Positions 8,576 to 17,672 of a stretch of 64,000 nt of DNA are shown piece after piece. Location: assembly GCF_900105415.1 (NCBI RefSeq), contig NZ_FNSM01000001.1:7882001-7946000 (forward strand), given 5' to 3'. A model generated the notes under the pieces. The model made no database searches, was not told where the DNA came from, and was given only the letters and a program-made list of their open reading frames with translations. The stretch's first letter is position 1; each line of letters starts with the position of its first letter. This DNA is from Streptomyces sp. TLI_105 (lineage in GTDB: Bacteria > Actinomycetota > Actinomycetes > Streptomycetales > Streptomycetaceae). The translations under genes and the position numbers were made by a program.

Positions 8576-9136
8576 TCAGTCCTTGCCGCGCCCGGTCATG
8601 GCATCCCGCAGCCGGTCGACGAGGCCCATGCCGGGGGCGAGGAGCTTGTTGGCCGGGGGCGTGTCGGGAGCGGAGGGGTGGGGACGGGTCGGCGCCATCT
8701 TCTTGGCCTGCCGCACCTTGTCCCCCAATTTATTCAGCATGTCGGCAGAACACGCCTCGCGGAGCCGGGGGAAAAGGTTGTTCTCCTCGTCGGCGACATG
8801 GGAACGGATTTCGTTCATGAGCCGCATCATCAGTTCGTCGAACCGCGGATCATCGGCGGCGCAGCCCTCCAGTTCCTTCATCGTGCGCTCGGCCTCGGCG
8901 TGCTCCCGGAGTTCCTGGTCGGCCAGCGCGTCGCCCTGGGGGACGTGTTCCCGGACCGCCGGGTAGAGGTAGGACTCTTCCGCGACCGAATGCCGCACCA
9001 GCTCCATGGTGGCCTGATCCGCGTAGTTCTTCTTGCGCGGGTCCCCGGAAGGAAGTCCCTGGATCTTGGCGAACAGCTCCTCCACTTCCTGGTGATCGGC
9101 GGTGAGCTCGGCGATGACATCGCCACCGTGTCCCAT
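8576..9136 (-). CDS. Hemerythrin HHE domain protein
   Basis: 186 aa. Residues 1-130 form a hemerythrin-like four-helix bundle with the expected diiron ligands: ADHQEVEELF near 13, RHSVAEESYLYP near 49, LREHAEAERTMKEL near 78 and HVADEENNLFPRL near 112. The C-terminal 50 residues are Pro/Arg/Lys-rich and probably disordered. Such proteins sense or buffer O2, NO or iron. ATG 9136 has an AGGAGAGGG ribosome-binding site. It lies upstream of the molybdoenzyme pair in the same orientation, so a shared redox-stress role is plausible. Confidence 0.85.
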   Translation of the reverse strand: MGHGGDVIAELTADHQEVEELFAKIQGLPSGDPRKKNYADQATMELVRHSVAEESYLYPAVREHVPQGDALADQELREHAEAERTMKELEGCAADDPRFDELMMRLMNEIRSHVADEENNLFPRLREACSADMLNKLGDKVRQAKKMAPTRPHPSAPDTPPANKLLAPGMGLVDRLRDAMTGRGKD

Positions 9137-9326
9137 GTCCCTCTCCTTTTCTGTTCTCCGGTGTGGACTTCCAATGAAGCGCGAGGGGAGGGGAAAAGGT
9201 CGTAATTCCCGGGCCGTCAGCGTGTCGCCGTTCCGTGCCGCGTGACCTGCGTCATTTCGGATGTGCAGGGTGCCGGTTATCGTGCTGGGGTTTTCGCCCG
9301 CCCCTTCTCCGTACGGACGGTCAGCC

Positions 9327-9845
9327 GTGCCCGCAGACGACTTTCTCTCCCCCATCGTGGCGGCGACGACGCAGTGGCTCGTCCAGGCCTACCCGCCTGC
9401 CCGCGGCGCGTTGCAGCGCGGTCTCGCGGAGGCCCAGGCCCGCCAGGCCGTGACGGTGGCGGCACTGCTGCGTTACCCCACGGAGCTGGACGCTGAACTC
9501 GTGGTCTTCTCGGGGCCGGGAGGCGCGTCCCGTCTCGACTGGATCACCGGCGCGGATGCCGCTGCGCCGGAGGACGCCGAAGCGTGGCGCTCCTGGGTCG
9601 ACGAGGTCGTGACCAGCTGGGCCGCCTGCCTCCTGGGCTCCCCGGCCCTGGCCTCCCTCGCAGCCGAAGCGGTGGTCGCGGCGCGCGGCGACACCGCCCC
9701 GGTGGCCTTCCGTCGCCTGACCGACCCGACGGAGGAGGACCACCGGTCGGCGGCCCTCCTGCGCCACCCCGACGTCCTGGCGCCGATAGCCGATCTCCAC
9801 GGGGCGGAACTCCGGGACCACCTCCAGGCGGCCCTGCCGACGTGA
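9327..9845 (+). CDS. Hypothetical protein, 172 aa
   Basis: Good codon bias and a plausible soluble Ala/Leu-rich protein (FLSPIVAATTQWLVQAYPPA, DWITGADAAAPEDAEAWRSW, AVVAARGDTAPVAFRRLTDP). I do not recognise the family. GTG 9327 was chosen because the open frame upstream of it (to 9261) reads unlike protein; the ribosome-binding site is weak. Transcribed away from the hemerythrin gene. Confidence 0.5.
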   Translation: MPADDFLSPIVAATTQWLVQAYPPARGALQRGLAEAQARQAVTVAALLRYPTELDAELVVFSGPGGASRLDWITGADAAAPEDAEAWRSWVDEVVTSWAACLLGSPALASLAAEAVVAARGDTAPVAFRRLTDPTEEDHRSAALLRHPDVLAPIADLHGAELRDHLQAALPT

Positions 9846-9945
9846 CCGCCGGGAAGCTCCGGAGCCGCGTCCCCGCGGCATCGGATCGTTCCCGCACGAC
9901 GGACGAGCGGCACATCCTGGAGCAGGAGGTGCCGCTCCGGGGCGG

Positions 9946-10340
9946 CTACCGCTTGTGCCCGTGCCGCACGTCCAGGCAGAGCGCCCAGACGTCGGAGTAG
10001 CCGCCCTGGGAAGGCGACCCCCGCTGTGGGTGGCTGCCGTCCAGTACGACGGGTCGGCGCCCCCGTCGCCGACCGGGGTGCCGGCGGCGTCGCTCGGGAA
10101 GCTGCCGTTGAGGTGGGGGCCGCCCGAGGTCGCTTTGCTGAAGTCGGTCGTGGTCACGTTGCCGCCGCTGATCGCGGCGCCCCCGCTGACCAGCTGCCCT
10201 TCCCCACGGGAGCAGCCGACCGTCGCCGTCTGTCCCGTGGAGGCCGTGTTCGGGCCGCTGACCTCGGTGAAGTGCACCGCCGTGGAGACGTGCTCGAGGT
10301 CGATGCCGTCCGTGCTGCAGATCGCGTACGCGTAGGTCAT
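9946..10340 (-). pseudogene. Frameshifted, 5'-truncated secreted-protein gene
   Basis: From the ATG at 10340 the frame reads MTYAYAICSTDGIDLEHVST then SGGAAISGGNVTTTDFSK and SYWTAATHSGG, the pattern of small Streptomyces secreted proteins of unknown role. Adding one base in the G5 run near 10020 restores the ending SQGGYSDVWALCLDVRHGHK and a stop at 9946-9948. The signal peptide that should precede MTYAY is missing, because the upstream DNA belongs to an opposite-strand relic. A sequencing error in the homopolymer could explain the frameshift but not the missing 5' end. Confidence 0.6.
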
Positions 10341-10394
10341 GTTGTCCGCGCCGCGTTCACCGGACCGTTCTCCGCCGAAGGAGCGCTCGCCCCG

Positions 10395-10628
10395 TCCCTC
10401 TGCGGCGTACGACTCGACGGCCGGTTCACCGTGCGGGACACCGTCGGACCCGTCGTGCTGTGCGACGGCAGCTCGATCTCCGGCCCCGTCACCCCGGGGG
10501 CCAACGTGGGTGGCACCGGCCCGAGCGGCATCACCGTCGAGGGGCCCCTGAGGTGCGAGGACAACACCCCCACCCCGGATCTGCGGGGACTCGTCGTAGG
10601 CGGTCCCCGCTACGGCCGGTGCCGCTGA
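10395..10628 (+). pseudogene. C-terminal relic of a secreted beta-repeat protein
   Basis: This frame ends in a typical Streptomyces secreted-protein C-terminus: GRFTVRDTVGPVVLCDGSSI, SGITVEGPLRCEDNTPTP, then GGPRYGRC and stop. Such VxGPVxLxxN-type repeats form the tail of larger extracellular proteins. No signal peptide or upstream domain precedes it and it abuts the truncated gene on the other strand, so it looks like a fragment. Confidence 0.45.
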
Positions 10629-10769
10629 CACGGGCGGTACGGCCTCGATGAGTGGTGTGGCGGGCCCCGAGCCCGAGTCCGCGGCCCGCAACGGCACATC
10701 GCGACCCCTAGTCAGCCCCGGGAGTTCGGTGGGACTGTCGCGCCGATGGGCGTACGCCGACGCGCGGTT

Positions 10770-12008
10770 TCACCCGCCTGGCCGGGCGGTCGAAGGCCAC
10801 GGGCCCCGGAAGGCGTCGCCTTCCCCCTGGTGGTGGGTGTGCCCGGGGAGTGCGCCGTCACAGGCGGCGGGGTCGCAGGGGGTGGCCCGGGGCCGCAGGG
10901 GGACGCCGTGGGTGCGCAGCACCTCGCGGACGTCCAGGATCACCGGGAAGACCTCGTGGTTGCGGTCCTCGCCCTGCTCGTCCCACGCCCTCTGTTCCGC
11001 TTCGACGGCCATCCGGTCCTCTGCGAAGACACGCTCGGTGAAACGGCGGATGAACGGCCAGGCCACATGAAGGGCGGCGGGAATCCCGGGCTTCTCGATC
11101 ATGAGCAGGCCATAGGCACGGCACGTACGCTGCTCGGCGTCCTCGGGCACGTACGCTGCCCAGAGCCGGAGGGCCGGGTGGTCGGCGCTCTCCGGAACCA
11201 GGTCGAGCGTCTGGTACGGGTACTCCGTGCGGATGGTCATGACATCGCTGGAGGCCGAGCCGCCGATGCCCTCACCGGCCAGCAGGCCGGCGCTGCGGTT
11301 CCGCTTCCCTCCGGTGTGCGTGAACAGGTACCGGGCTTCCACCGTCCGCCCGTCGGTCCGGTGGTTCAGGAGCTCCGGGTGCAGCTTGCCCACGACGCCA
11401 CGGTGGAGGAACTGGTGGTTCATGTCGAGCAGGTTCTCGTGCATGAAGGAGTAGTGGCAGCGTACGGTCCGGGAGAAGGTCATGGTCCGGTACTTCGGTG
11501 AACCGTGTGCCGGCAGCTCCGGCAACGCGGTCTCCGCCGCCTTCTCCGGGTCCCCGGGGAAGACGAAGACCAGGCCGTACGCCTCGCGAACGGCGTAGCC
11601 ACGCACTCCGCGCGGCGGCCGGCTGTCTCCTTTGGAGAGGTAGGGGATCTGGGAGATGCGGCCGTCACCGCGGTAGGCCCAGGCGTGGTAGCAGCAGCGG
11701 AGCGTCTCGCCCTCCACCACGCCCATGCTCAGAGGGACCTGTCGGTGTGCGCACCGGTCCTCCAGGGCGTGTACGGCGCCGCTCTCACCGCGGTAGAGCG
11801 CGATGCGCTCACCGGCGAACGCGGTCGCGTACGCCCGCCCCCGGCGCACCTTCCTCGACAGCGCGACCGGGTACCAGTAGTCCGGGTTCACGCCCACGCG
11901 CCGTAGGTCGGGAAGGCCCGCGGACCGCGGCGTCGTGCGCCAGGAGCGCTGGACACCGTCGCCGCTGGGGACGGGCGGCGTGGTGCCGCCAGGCTGCGTC
12001 TCGGCCAT
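10770..12008 (-). CDS. Rieske non-heme iron oxygenase (alpha subunit type)
   Basis: 412 aa. The Rieske [2Fe-2S] motif is CAHRQVPLSMG...RCCYH (CxH-16-CxxH) around residues 94-116, followed by a catalytic domain with the 2-His-carboxylate region NLLDMNHQFLHRG near 200. The protein resembles vanillate O-demethylase/pheophorbide oxygenase-type single-component terminal oxygenases, which hydroxylate or demethylate aromatic or other substrates using an external reductase. No reductase or ferredoxin gene is adjacent. ATG 12008 has an AGGGAG sequence 7 nt upstream. It lies 2 kb from the biosynthetic cluster on the opposite strand, so involvement there is possible but unproven. Confidence 0.85.
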   Translation of the reverse strand: MAETQPGGTTPPVPSGDGVQRSWRTTPRSAGLPDLRRVGVNPDYWYPVALSRKVRRGRAYATAFAGERIALYRGESGAVHALEDRCAHRQVPLSMGVVEGETLRCCYHAWAYRGDGRISQIPYLSKGDSRPPRGVRGYAVREAYGLVFVFPGDPEKAAETALPELPAHGSPKYRTMTFSRTVRCHYSFMHENLLDMNHQFLHRGVVGKLHPELLNHRTDGRTVEARYLFTHTGGKRNRSAGLLAGEGIGGSASSDVMTIRTEYPYQTLDLVPESADHPALRLWAAYVPEDAEQRTCRAYGLLMIEKPGIPAALHVAWPFIRRFTERVFAEDRMAVEAEQRAWDEQGEDRNHEVFPVILDVREVLRTHGVPLRPRATPCDPAACDGALPGHTHHQGEGDAFRGPWPSTARPGG

Positions 12009-12208
12009 ACGCACTCCCTTTGTTCCGTCAGGTGGGACATCGGGCACGCGGGACTCCAGCGCGCATGGTCCGGTCGAGCCGGCCTGCACCGGCCCGCCGA
12101 GCGACAGACGAGGTCCCGGCACCGTCCATCCTGGCCTCCCGCCCTCGGCGACGCCTCGAGGGAGGGTCCGCGCGGGTGACCGTCGCCGGTCCTCGTCGAG
12201 TCGCCGGG

Positions 12209-12631
12209 TCACTTCGAGCGGAACAGCGACAGGGCTTCCTCAGGGTTCCCGGGTCCCGCCGGCGGCAGCGCTTCCTCGCCGCTCCGCGGGACGGTGGTGC
12301 CGTCGAGCGCGACCGGGCCCCTCCGCGGATGACGAGGCTCAGCCCCGTCCCGTCCGACGGGTCGAGGCCGGCGACCACCGTGTCCTCGGCCGGCTCGGCG
12401 CCGAACGGCTCGCACTCCGAGCGCGGCGTAGGCCGAGAGACGCAGCAGGCGGCGCCGGAGCGGCGAGCCGCTGTCGAAACGGACCTCGCCGTCGACCGCC
12501 TTGCGCAGCGCCCGTTCCAGTTCGCCGACATCGAGGGCCTGACGGGCCCGTGGGACCCCGCGATCTCCGGGCGGGTCCTGGTCGGAATCCCGCGCGTCGT
12601 CCGACGTGGTGTCTTCGTCGGCGGCTCTCAT
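12209..12631 (-). pseudogene. Degraded gene with an FAD-oxidase-like N-terminus
   Basis: The ATG at 12631 leads into GELERALRKAVDGEVRFDSG, which resembles the N-terminus of FAD-linked oxidases (D-lactate dehydrogenase type). Coherent sequence then jumps frame (AEDTVVAGLDPSDGTGLSLV in a second frame) and returns to end in GTTVPRSGEEALPPAGPGNP and a stop. At least two frameshifts and loss of most of the gene are needed to explain this. The family assignment of the later part is unknown. Confidence 0.3.
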
Positions 12632-12900
12632 TTCTCCCTGTGCGGGTGCGAGCCGACAGGGCGCGCCCCGTACACGCGGAAGCGCTCGGCGTCGGCCATC
12701 TCCATCAGCGGCCCGACCGAAGCCCTGGAGGTCCCGCGTCTGGCCGCGATCCCGCGCCACACGGCGGCGACCCTGCGCAAGGGAGCACCGACCCTGGCCG
12801 CGGACACCGGGAGGCGATGAGGGCCATGCGGCGCGGACTTCGCGACCGCTCTGTGGAGGCGCCGGTAGAGTGTCGGGCGGACAAGAGAAGAGATCCTCCG

Positions 12901-13527
12901 ATGGACTCCCGCGTATCCCGCGTATCCCGCGTATCCCGCACATCCCGCATACGGACCAAGCTGGCGAAGGCGCCCTACCAAGCGCAGCGCAGCCACTCGA
13001 TGGGTGCCGAGCGCCACTTGTTCCGCCTCGGCCCGCGAGTCGGTCCCGCCCGGGTGGACGCCTTCGAGCACGAACGCCACATCGCCTTGCCGGTGGCCTA
13101 CCGAGAGTTCCTCGTCGAACTCGGCGGCAGCGGCGCCGGCCCCTTCTACGGCCTGCTGCCCCTGGAGGACTGCAGGCTGTTCACCATGGATCGACAGCCC
13201 TCCGACGGCAGTCCGAGGGGGTTCCACCACGTGGACCACCCGGACGCGCTGCGAGGAGACCGGTTCCTCCACATCGTCGAGATGGGCTGCACCGACCTGT
13301 GTCTCATCGGCGTGACCGGACCCCTCACCGGCCGCGTCGTCACCGGCAACGCGGACGGCTTCTGGCACCCGAACGTCTCCTCGGCCCAGGACTTCCTGAG
13401 CTGGTACGAACGCTGGCTCGACCACATGCGGGACGGCAAGGACAACCCCGCGCTGGGCCTCACCTCCCCACCGACGGTCGCGAGCGCTTCGTGGGGTCCG
13501 AGGGCCACGGCCCCGAGAGCGCGCTGA
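12901..13527 (+). CDS. SMI1/KNR4 family protein
   Basis: 208 aa. The SMI1/KNR4 fold is visible in FEHERHIALPVAYREFLVEL, GSGAGPFYGLLPLED and the closing SSAQDFLSWYERWLDHM. Bacterial members are often immunity proteins to contact-dependent or polymorphic toxins, but also occur alone; no toxin gene is adjacent. The N-terminus carries a short repeat (VSRVSRVSRTSR) from 9-bp tandem DNA repeats at 12909-12940. ATG 12901 follows an AAGAGAAGAGA stretch, with TAGAGT near 12866 as a possible -10. The last 25 residues are low complexity. Confidence 0.8.
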   Translation: MDSRVSRVSRVSRTSRIRTKLAKAPYQAQRSHSMGAERHLFRLGPRVGPARVDAFEHERHIALPVAYREFLVELGGSGAGPFYGLLPLEDCRLFTMDRQPSDGSPRGFHHVDHPDALRGDRFLHIVEMGCTDLCLIGVTGPLTGRVVTGNADGFWHPNVSSAQDFLSWYERWLDHMRDGKDNPALGLTSPPTVASASWGPRATAPRAR

Positions 13528-14076
13528 CGGACGCCGCGGAGGGCCGGTGCCATCGAGGAGTGGGGAGGGGTGTCGGCGGCAGCGCCGGCCGCAGGGGCGC
13601 TGAGGACGCCGAGGAGCGAAGGGGAACGTACGCTCGGCCTCCGCTGGAGGGTGCTGAGGGGACGTCTCCTTGGTGTCACCGAGTCCCGGCGCGACCCGAG
13701 GCCGTTCATGGGCGCCGCACCGTGATCACCTCTGCCGAACCCTGCCGGGAGAAGGCGGTCAACCGGGTCGCCGTGCGGACCGGAGGCCGACGTCTCGAGG
13801 ACCCCGGTCACCCACCCTTCACTTTCGGCCCCTTGGGGAAGGGGCCCGGCACCGCCTTCCGCGGTAGGGACGCCTCCGGTAACGCCCCCCGCCCCGAAGC
13901 GGAAGCGGAACCTTCGCAGGGGCTCTGACCTGCTGGAGCACGCGCCATCACGTCGCGTTCACAGAGATCATCCGATTCTCCACAACTCCCATTGTGGCAA
14001 CACCTGTTCGCAGGTAGAGTCCCCGTTCGTCGGGCACGGACAGGCGCTTTCAAGCTTATTTGGGGCGATCAAGTCG
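13528..14076. other. 549-bp intergenic region before the biosynthetic cluster
   Basis: No supported gene. A perfect 8-bp hairpin (GGCCCCTT, loop GGGG, AAGGGGCC) lies at 13827-13846 and could terminate upstream transcription. The last 150 bp before 14077 are locally AT-richer (ctccacaactcccattgtgg, aagcttatttgg), as expected of the promoter of the first cluster unit. Confidence 0.45.
13827..13846. terminator. Candidate stem-loop terminator
   Basis: Perfect 8-bp inverted repeat with a 4-nt loop and no U-tract, as is common in Streptomyces. It lies between the SMI1/KNR4 gene and the biosynthetic cluster. Confidence 0.4.
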
Positions 14077-15627
14077 ATGCAGTGCGAGACCCTTGGAACC
14101 ACCCCGGACCTCATCGAGGCCTTCACGGAAGCCGCTCTTCGCGACCCGGAGCGCGCGGCACTCGTCCATGAAGGGCGGGTCGTGACGTACCGCCGGCTGC
14201 ACGAGCTCGTGAACGGCCTCGCGGGGCGGCTCGGGCCGCGGCACGGAGCCATCGCCGTGCCGGCGACGCACACCCCGGAAACCGTTGTCGCGCTGCTCGC
14301 CGTACTGGCGGCCGGAGGCGTCTACTGTCCCGTCGATCCGGCCTTTCCGCCGGCGCGGCAGCAGGACATGGCGTCCGCGGCCGACTGCCGCGCGGTCATC
14401 GACACCGACGCGGCTCCCACCCCCCGACTCGGCCTGCCGGTCATCCGATTAGGCCAGGAGGAGACGGGGCGGGTCACGGCGGCGACCACCGGTGGCCTCG
14501 GGCGGGACATGAGCCCCGAAGCGCCGGCGTACATCCTCTTCACCTCGGGCTCCACCGGCCGACCCAAGCCGGTGGTGACACCGCGCCGGGCCATTTCGGT
14601 CTCCGTGCGCTCGCTCCGTGACCTCTTCTCCCTCACGGAGGAGGACCGGGTGCTCCAGTTCGCCTCGCTCAACTGGGACACCTCACTGGAGGAGATCCTC
14701 CCGACACTGACCGCCGGAGCCACCCTGGTGTTCGACCGCGAGGCGCACTCGGGATCCTTCCCGCGGTTCCTGCGGATGGTCGAGCGCGAACGCGTCAGTG
14801 TCCTCGACCTGCCCACGGCCTTCTGGCACGAGCTCGTGCTCCACCTCGCCGAGGAGGGGACGGCACTTCCGGACTGCGTCCGACTGATGGTGATCGGCGG
14901 GGAGGCCGTCAGCCCCGCCCGACTGGCCGACTGGAGCCGCCTCGACACGGCTCGCATCCGCCTCGTCAACACCTACGGATGCACCGAGACCACCCTGATC
15001 ACCCACGCCGTCGATCTGCACGGACCCGGCGCCCCGGTCCCGGGCTGGGACTGGGCGAGCGGTACCAGGGCGCCGATCGGCCGGCCCCTGGCCCACGTCG
15101 TGGAGGACATCGGAGAGCAGGACGAACTGTTGATCGGCGGCCCGGCGGTGGCCCTCGGCTATCTGGGCATGACCCGGGCCACCGAGGAGGCGTACGCGGT
15201 CGTGGGCGGCGAACGCCGGTTCCGCACCGGAGACCGGGTCGGCAGGACGCCGGACGGCCTCCTCACCCACGAGGGCAGGCTGAACGACGAGATCAAGATC
15301 CGGGGCATCCGTGTCGATCCGGCCGAGGTGGAGGCGCACCTCGCCGGCCACCCGGCGGTGAACGCGGTGGCCGTCACCGGAGCCGTCAGCGTCGGCCGCG
15401 CCGCACTCGTCGCCTATGTGGTGCCCAGGCCGGACACCGAAACGCGGCACCTCGACGGCGATCTGCGGGCCTACCTGCGCGAGCGGGTGCCCGCCCATCT
15501 CGTGCCGAGCCGGATCACCGTCGTCCCGCACCTCGTGCTGACCACGAGCGGCAAGGTCGACAGGAGAGCCTCGCACCACCGTTACGCAACCGTGAACAGG
15601 TCAAAGGAGACCGTTGATGAGCGTTGA
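14077..15627 (+). CDS. Stand-alone NRPS-type adenylation enzyme
   Basis: 516 aa, a complete amino-acid adenylation domain without condensation or carrier domains. Core motifs: A3 LFTSGSTGRPKP, A4 region NWDTSLEEIL (keeps the Asp that pairs with an alpha-amino group), A5 NTYGCTETTL, A7 FRTGDRVGR, A8 GRLNDEIKIRGIRVDPAEVE and A10 TSGKVDRR. It should activate an amino acid as aminoacyl-AMP and load the carrier protein encoded immediately downstream, whose start overlaps its stop. First gene of the cluster; ATG chosen as first in-frame start after the AT-richer promoter region. Substrate not predictable by eye. Confidence 0.9.
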   Translation: MQCETLGTTPDLIEAFTEAALRDPERAALVHEGRVVTYRRLHELVNGLAGRLGPRHGAIAVPATHTPETVVALLAVLAAGGVYCPVDPAFPPARQQDMASAADCRAVIDTDAAPTPRLGLPVIRLGQEETGRVTAATTGGLGRDMSPEAPAYILFTSGSTGRPKPVVTPRRAISVSVRSLRDLFSLTEEDRVLQFASLNWDTSLEEILPTLTAGATLVFDREAHSGSFPRFLRMVERERVSVLDLPTAFWHELVLHLAEEGTALPDCVRLMVIGGEAVSPARLADWSRLDTARIRLVNTYGCTETTLITHAVDLHGPGAPVPGWDWASGTRAPIGRPLAHVVEDIGEQDELLIGGPAVALGYLGMTRATEEAYAVVGGERRFRTGDRVGRTPDGLLTHEGRLNDEIKIRGIRVDPAEVEAHLAGHPAVNAVAVTGAVSVGRAALVAYVVPRPDTETRHLDGDLRAYLRERVPAHLVPSRITVVPHLVLTTSGKVDRRASHHRYATVNRSKETVDER

Positions 15628-15895
15628 CACCACCGCCTCAGCCGCCGGGGACTCGCCCGCCGGCTCCCCTGCCGGTGCCGACACCGAGGGCGTGGTGGCG
15701 ATGTTCCGGCGCGTTCTGGAGACCGAGGACGTCTCGGCGGACTCCGACTTCTTCCTCCTCGGCGGCGACTCGCTGGTCGCGACCCGGGTGCTCAGCGCCA
15801 TCGCCCGCTCCTACGGGGTGGAGCTGACCTTCGAGGACTTCCTCGGTGCTCCGACCCCCGAACAGCTCGCCGAGAAGATCACGGACGCCCGGTGA
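15617..15895 (+). CDS. Free-standing peptidyl/acyl carrier protein
   Basis: 92 aa. A phosphopantetheine-attachment motif FFLLGGDSLVATRV places the carrier Ser at residue 52, followed by the helix III region FEDFLGAPTPEQLAEKI. The first 20 residues are a Ser/Ala/Gly/Pro-rich extension. ATG 15617 follows AAGGAGA at 6 nt and overlaps the adenylation gene; the stop overlaps the next start (GTGA). It should carry the amino acid activated by the upstream enzyme, which then meets the downstream flavoenzyme or ligases. Confidence 0.9.
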   Translation: MSVDTTASAAGDSPAGSPAGADTEGVVAMFRRVLETEDVSADSDFFLLGGDSLVATRVLSAIARSYGVELTFEDFLGAPTPEQLAEKITDAR

Positions 15896-17268
15896 CCGCG
15901 CGCGACGGGGCCCCGGCCGACGGCGCTCCCAGACGTTCCGGAGGCGTCACCAGCGCCGTGGTGGTCGGAGCCGGGTTCGCCGGACTGACGGCCGCGACCG
16001 AACTCGCCGCCGCCGGGATCGACGTGACCGTACTGGAAGCACGCGACCGGGTGGGCGGTCGGGCCCGTGGACTTCAGGTCTCCGACGGGGGGTGGGTGGA
16101 CGCGGGCGCCGCCTACCTGGGGGACCGGCACACGGAGCTCCACTCCCTGATGGCCGAGCTGGACCTCAAGACGACGCCCACCGTCATGCGGGGAGCCAGC
16201 CGCTTCGCCCTCGGGACCGAGGAGACCACCCGGGACGGCCGGTTTCCGCCGCTCGACGCCGTGGCCCTCGGCGACCTCTTCGAGAGGCTCGACGAACTCA
16301 CCGCGACCGTCCGCCCCGATGCCCCGTGGCTCACGCCGGGCGCCGAGGAGCTGGACGCCCTGACCGCCGAGGCATGGGCCGAACAGCACCTCACGCACCC
16401 GGACGCCCGGCTCTTCTTCCCGCTCTTCCTGGGCGAGATGATGGCGGCCGACCCGGCCAGGGTGTCCGTCCTGCACGTGGCCTTCTACCTGCGGTCGGGC
16501 GGTGGACTGCGCTACCTGAACGCCTTCGAGGGCGGCGCCCAGCAGGACCGGATCGACGGGGGCGCCCACCAGGTGTGCGAGCGGCTGGCCGCTCGGCTGG
16601 GGGCCAGGGTGCGGCTCGGGGAGCCGGTCCACGCCGTGCACCAGGACGACGAGGGGGTCACCGTCCGCAGCCCGACGGGGGAGTACCGGGCCGACGTCGC
16701 GGTCATGGCCCTGCCGCCCCTGCCGGCCGACGCCGTCGACCACCGGCCCGAGCCGCCGGCACGCCGGGCGAGTGACCGCACCGCGCGGGGCTGCGCGGTC
16801 AAGGTGCACCTGGTGTACCCGGCACCGGTCTGGCGGGACCACGGTCTGTCGGGGTGGTCGGTGAACGCCGAGGGACCGCTGTTGTCCACCGTGGACGACT
16901 CGCCGGCGGGAGCGGGAGTCGGCGTCCTCACCGGCTTCGTCACGGGCGCCGAGGCCCATCGCTTCGCGGCGCTCGATCCACGGGAGCAGCGCTCGGCGGC
17001 GTTCGAGCAGGCGGCCCGACTGTTCCCGATGCTTCCCGAACCCGTGGGCTTCCACGTGACCGACTGGGTCAACGAGGTGTACAGCAAGGGCTGTTACGCC
17101 GCTCTCTTCGGGCCCGGCGACTGGGTGCGGCACGGCCCGGGTCTTACGGCACCCCACCTGCGGGTGCACTGGGCCGGAACGGAGACCAGCACCGAGTTCT
17201 TCGGACTGATGGAGGGGGCGATCCGTTCCGGCCGCCGGGTGGCAGCGGAGGTCCTCGCCCGCCGGTAG
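15892..17268 (+). CDS. Flavin-containing amine oxidase
   Basis: 458 aa of the monoamine oxidase/L-amino-acid oxidase superfamily: Rossmann motif VVVGAGFAGLTAATELAAAG followed by LEARDRVGGRA, and the C-terminal FAD motif HWAGTETSTEFFGLMEGAI. It oxidises a C-N bond of an amine or amino acid, perhaps tethered to the adjacent carrier protein. GTG 15892 overlaps the carrier protein stop. A hairpin follows the stop, so this is probably the last gene of the first unit. Substrate unknown. Confidence 0.88.
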   Translation: MTARDGAPADGAPRRSGGVTSAVVVGAGFAGLTAATELAAAGIDVTVLEARDRVGGRARGLQVSDGGWVDAGAAYLGDRHTELHSLMAELDLKTTPTVMRGASRFALGTEETTRDGRFPPLDAVALGDLFERLDELTATVRPDAPWLTPGAEELDALTAEAWAEQHLTHPDARLFFPLFLGEMMAADPARVSVLHVAFYLRSGGGLRYLNAFEGGAQQDRIDGGAHQVCERLAARLGARVRLGEPVHAVHQDDEGVTVRSPTGEYRADVAVMALPPLPADAVDHRPEPPARRASDRTARGCAVKVHLVYPAPVWRDHGLSGWSVNAEGPLLSTVDDSPAGAGVGVLTGFVTGAEAHRFAALDPREQRSAAFEQAARLFPMLPEPVGFHVTDWVNEVYSKGCYAALFGPGDWVRHGPGLTAPHLRVHWAGTETSTEFFGLMEGAIRSGRRVAAEVLARR

Positions 17269-17271
17269 GGC

Positions 17272-17310
17272 CGCGGTACGGGCCGCGCTACGGCCGTGGA
17301 CCGTACCGCG
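17272..17310 (+). terminator. Nested stem-loop after the amine oxidase gene
   Basis: CGCGGTAC (17272-17279) pairs with GTACCGCG (17303-17310), enclosing an inner GGCCG/CGGCC hairpin (17281-17295). It starts 4 nt after the stop and separates the two transcription units of the cluster. The rest of the gap to 17672 has no supported gene and should contain the promoter of the second unit. Confidence 0.5.
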
Positions 17311-17672
17311 CGCCGGTGAACCGCTCGCCCCGTCCGCCTCCGCCCTTCCGGCAACCGCCTGCCAGGAACCCGTTCCGCCGGCGCCCGTCACCCCTGCCGG
17401 GTCCCGGCCCCGCATGCACGCGTCCTCCGAGCCGCCGCCGGTCGCCCCCTGCCGGTGGTCGCGCCGTCGCCGCCCGGATCCGCCGACCTCCTTCCCACGA
17501 GCCGATCGCAATGCGTCACGACGCGCCCGCGCTCAGGCCGTGCGCCGCACCCCACGACCGCACGGAAAGACAGCCGAACCACAAGTTCCGCCGAGAACAG
17601 CAAGCCTTCGAACAGTCGCCGGGCCCCGGCCCCACCAGGATCCGTCCCGGCGACGCCCGACGGGAGACCCTC

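Noticed and set aside
10770..12008. Rieske oxygenase as a member of the biosynthetic cluster
   Set aside because: Opposite strand, 2 kb away, with an SMI1/KNR4 gene and a relic in between; membership cannot be supported from sequence alone.
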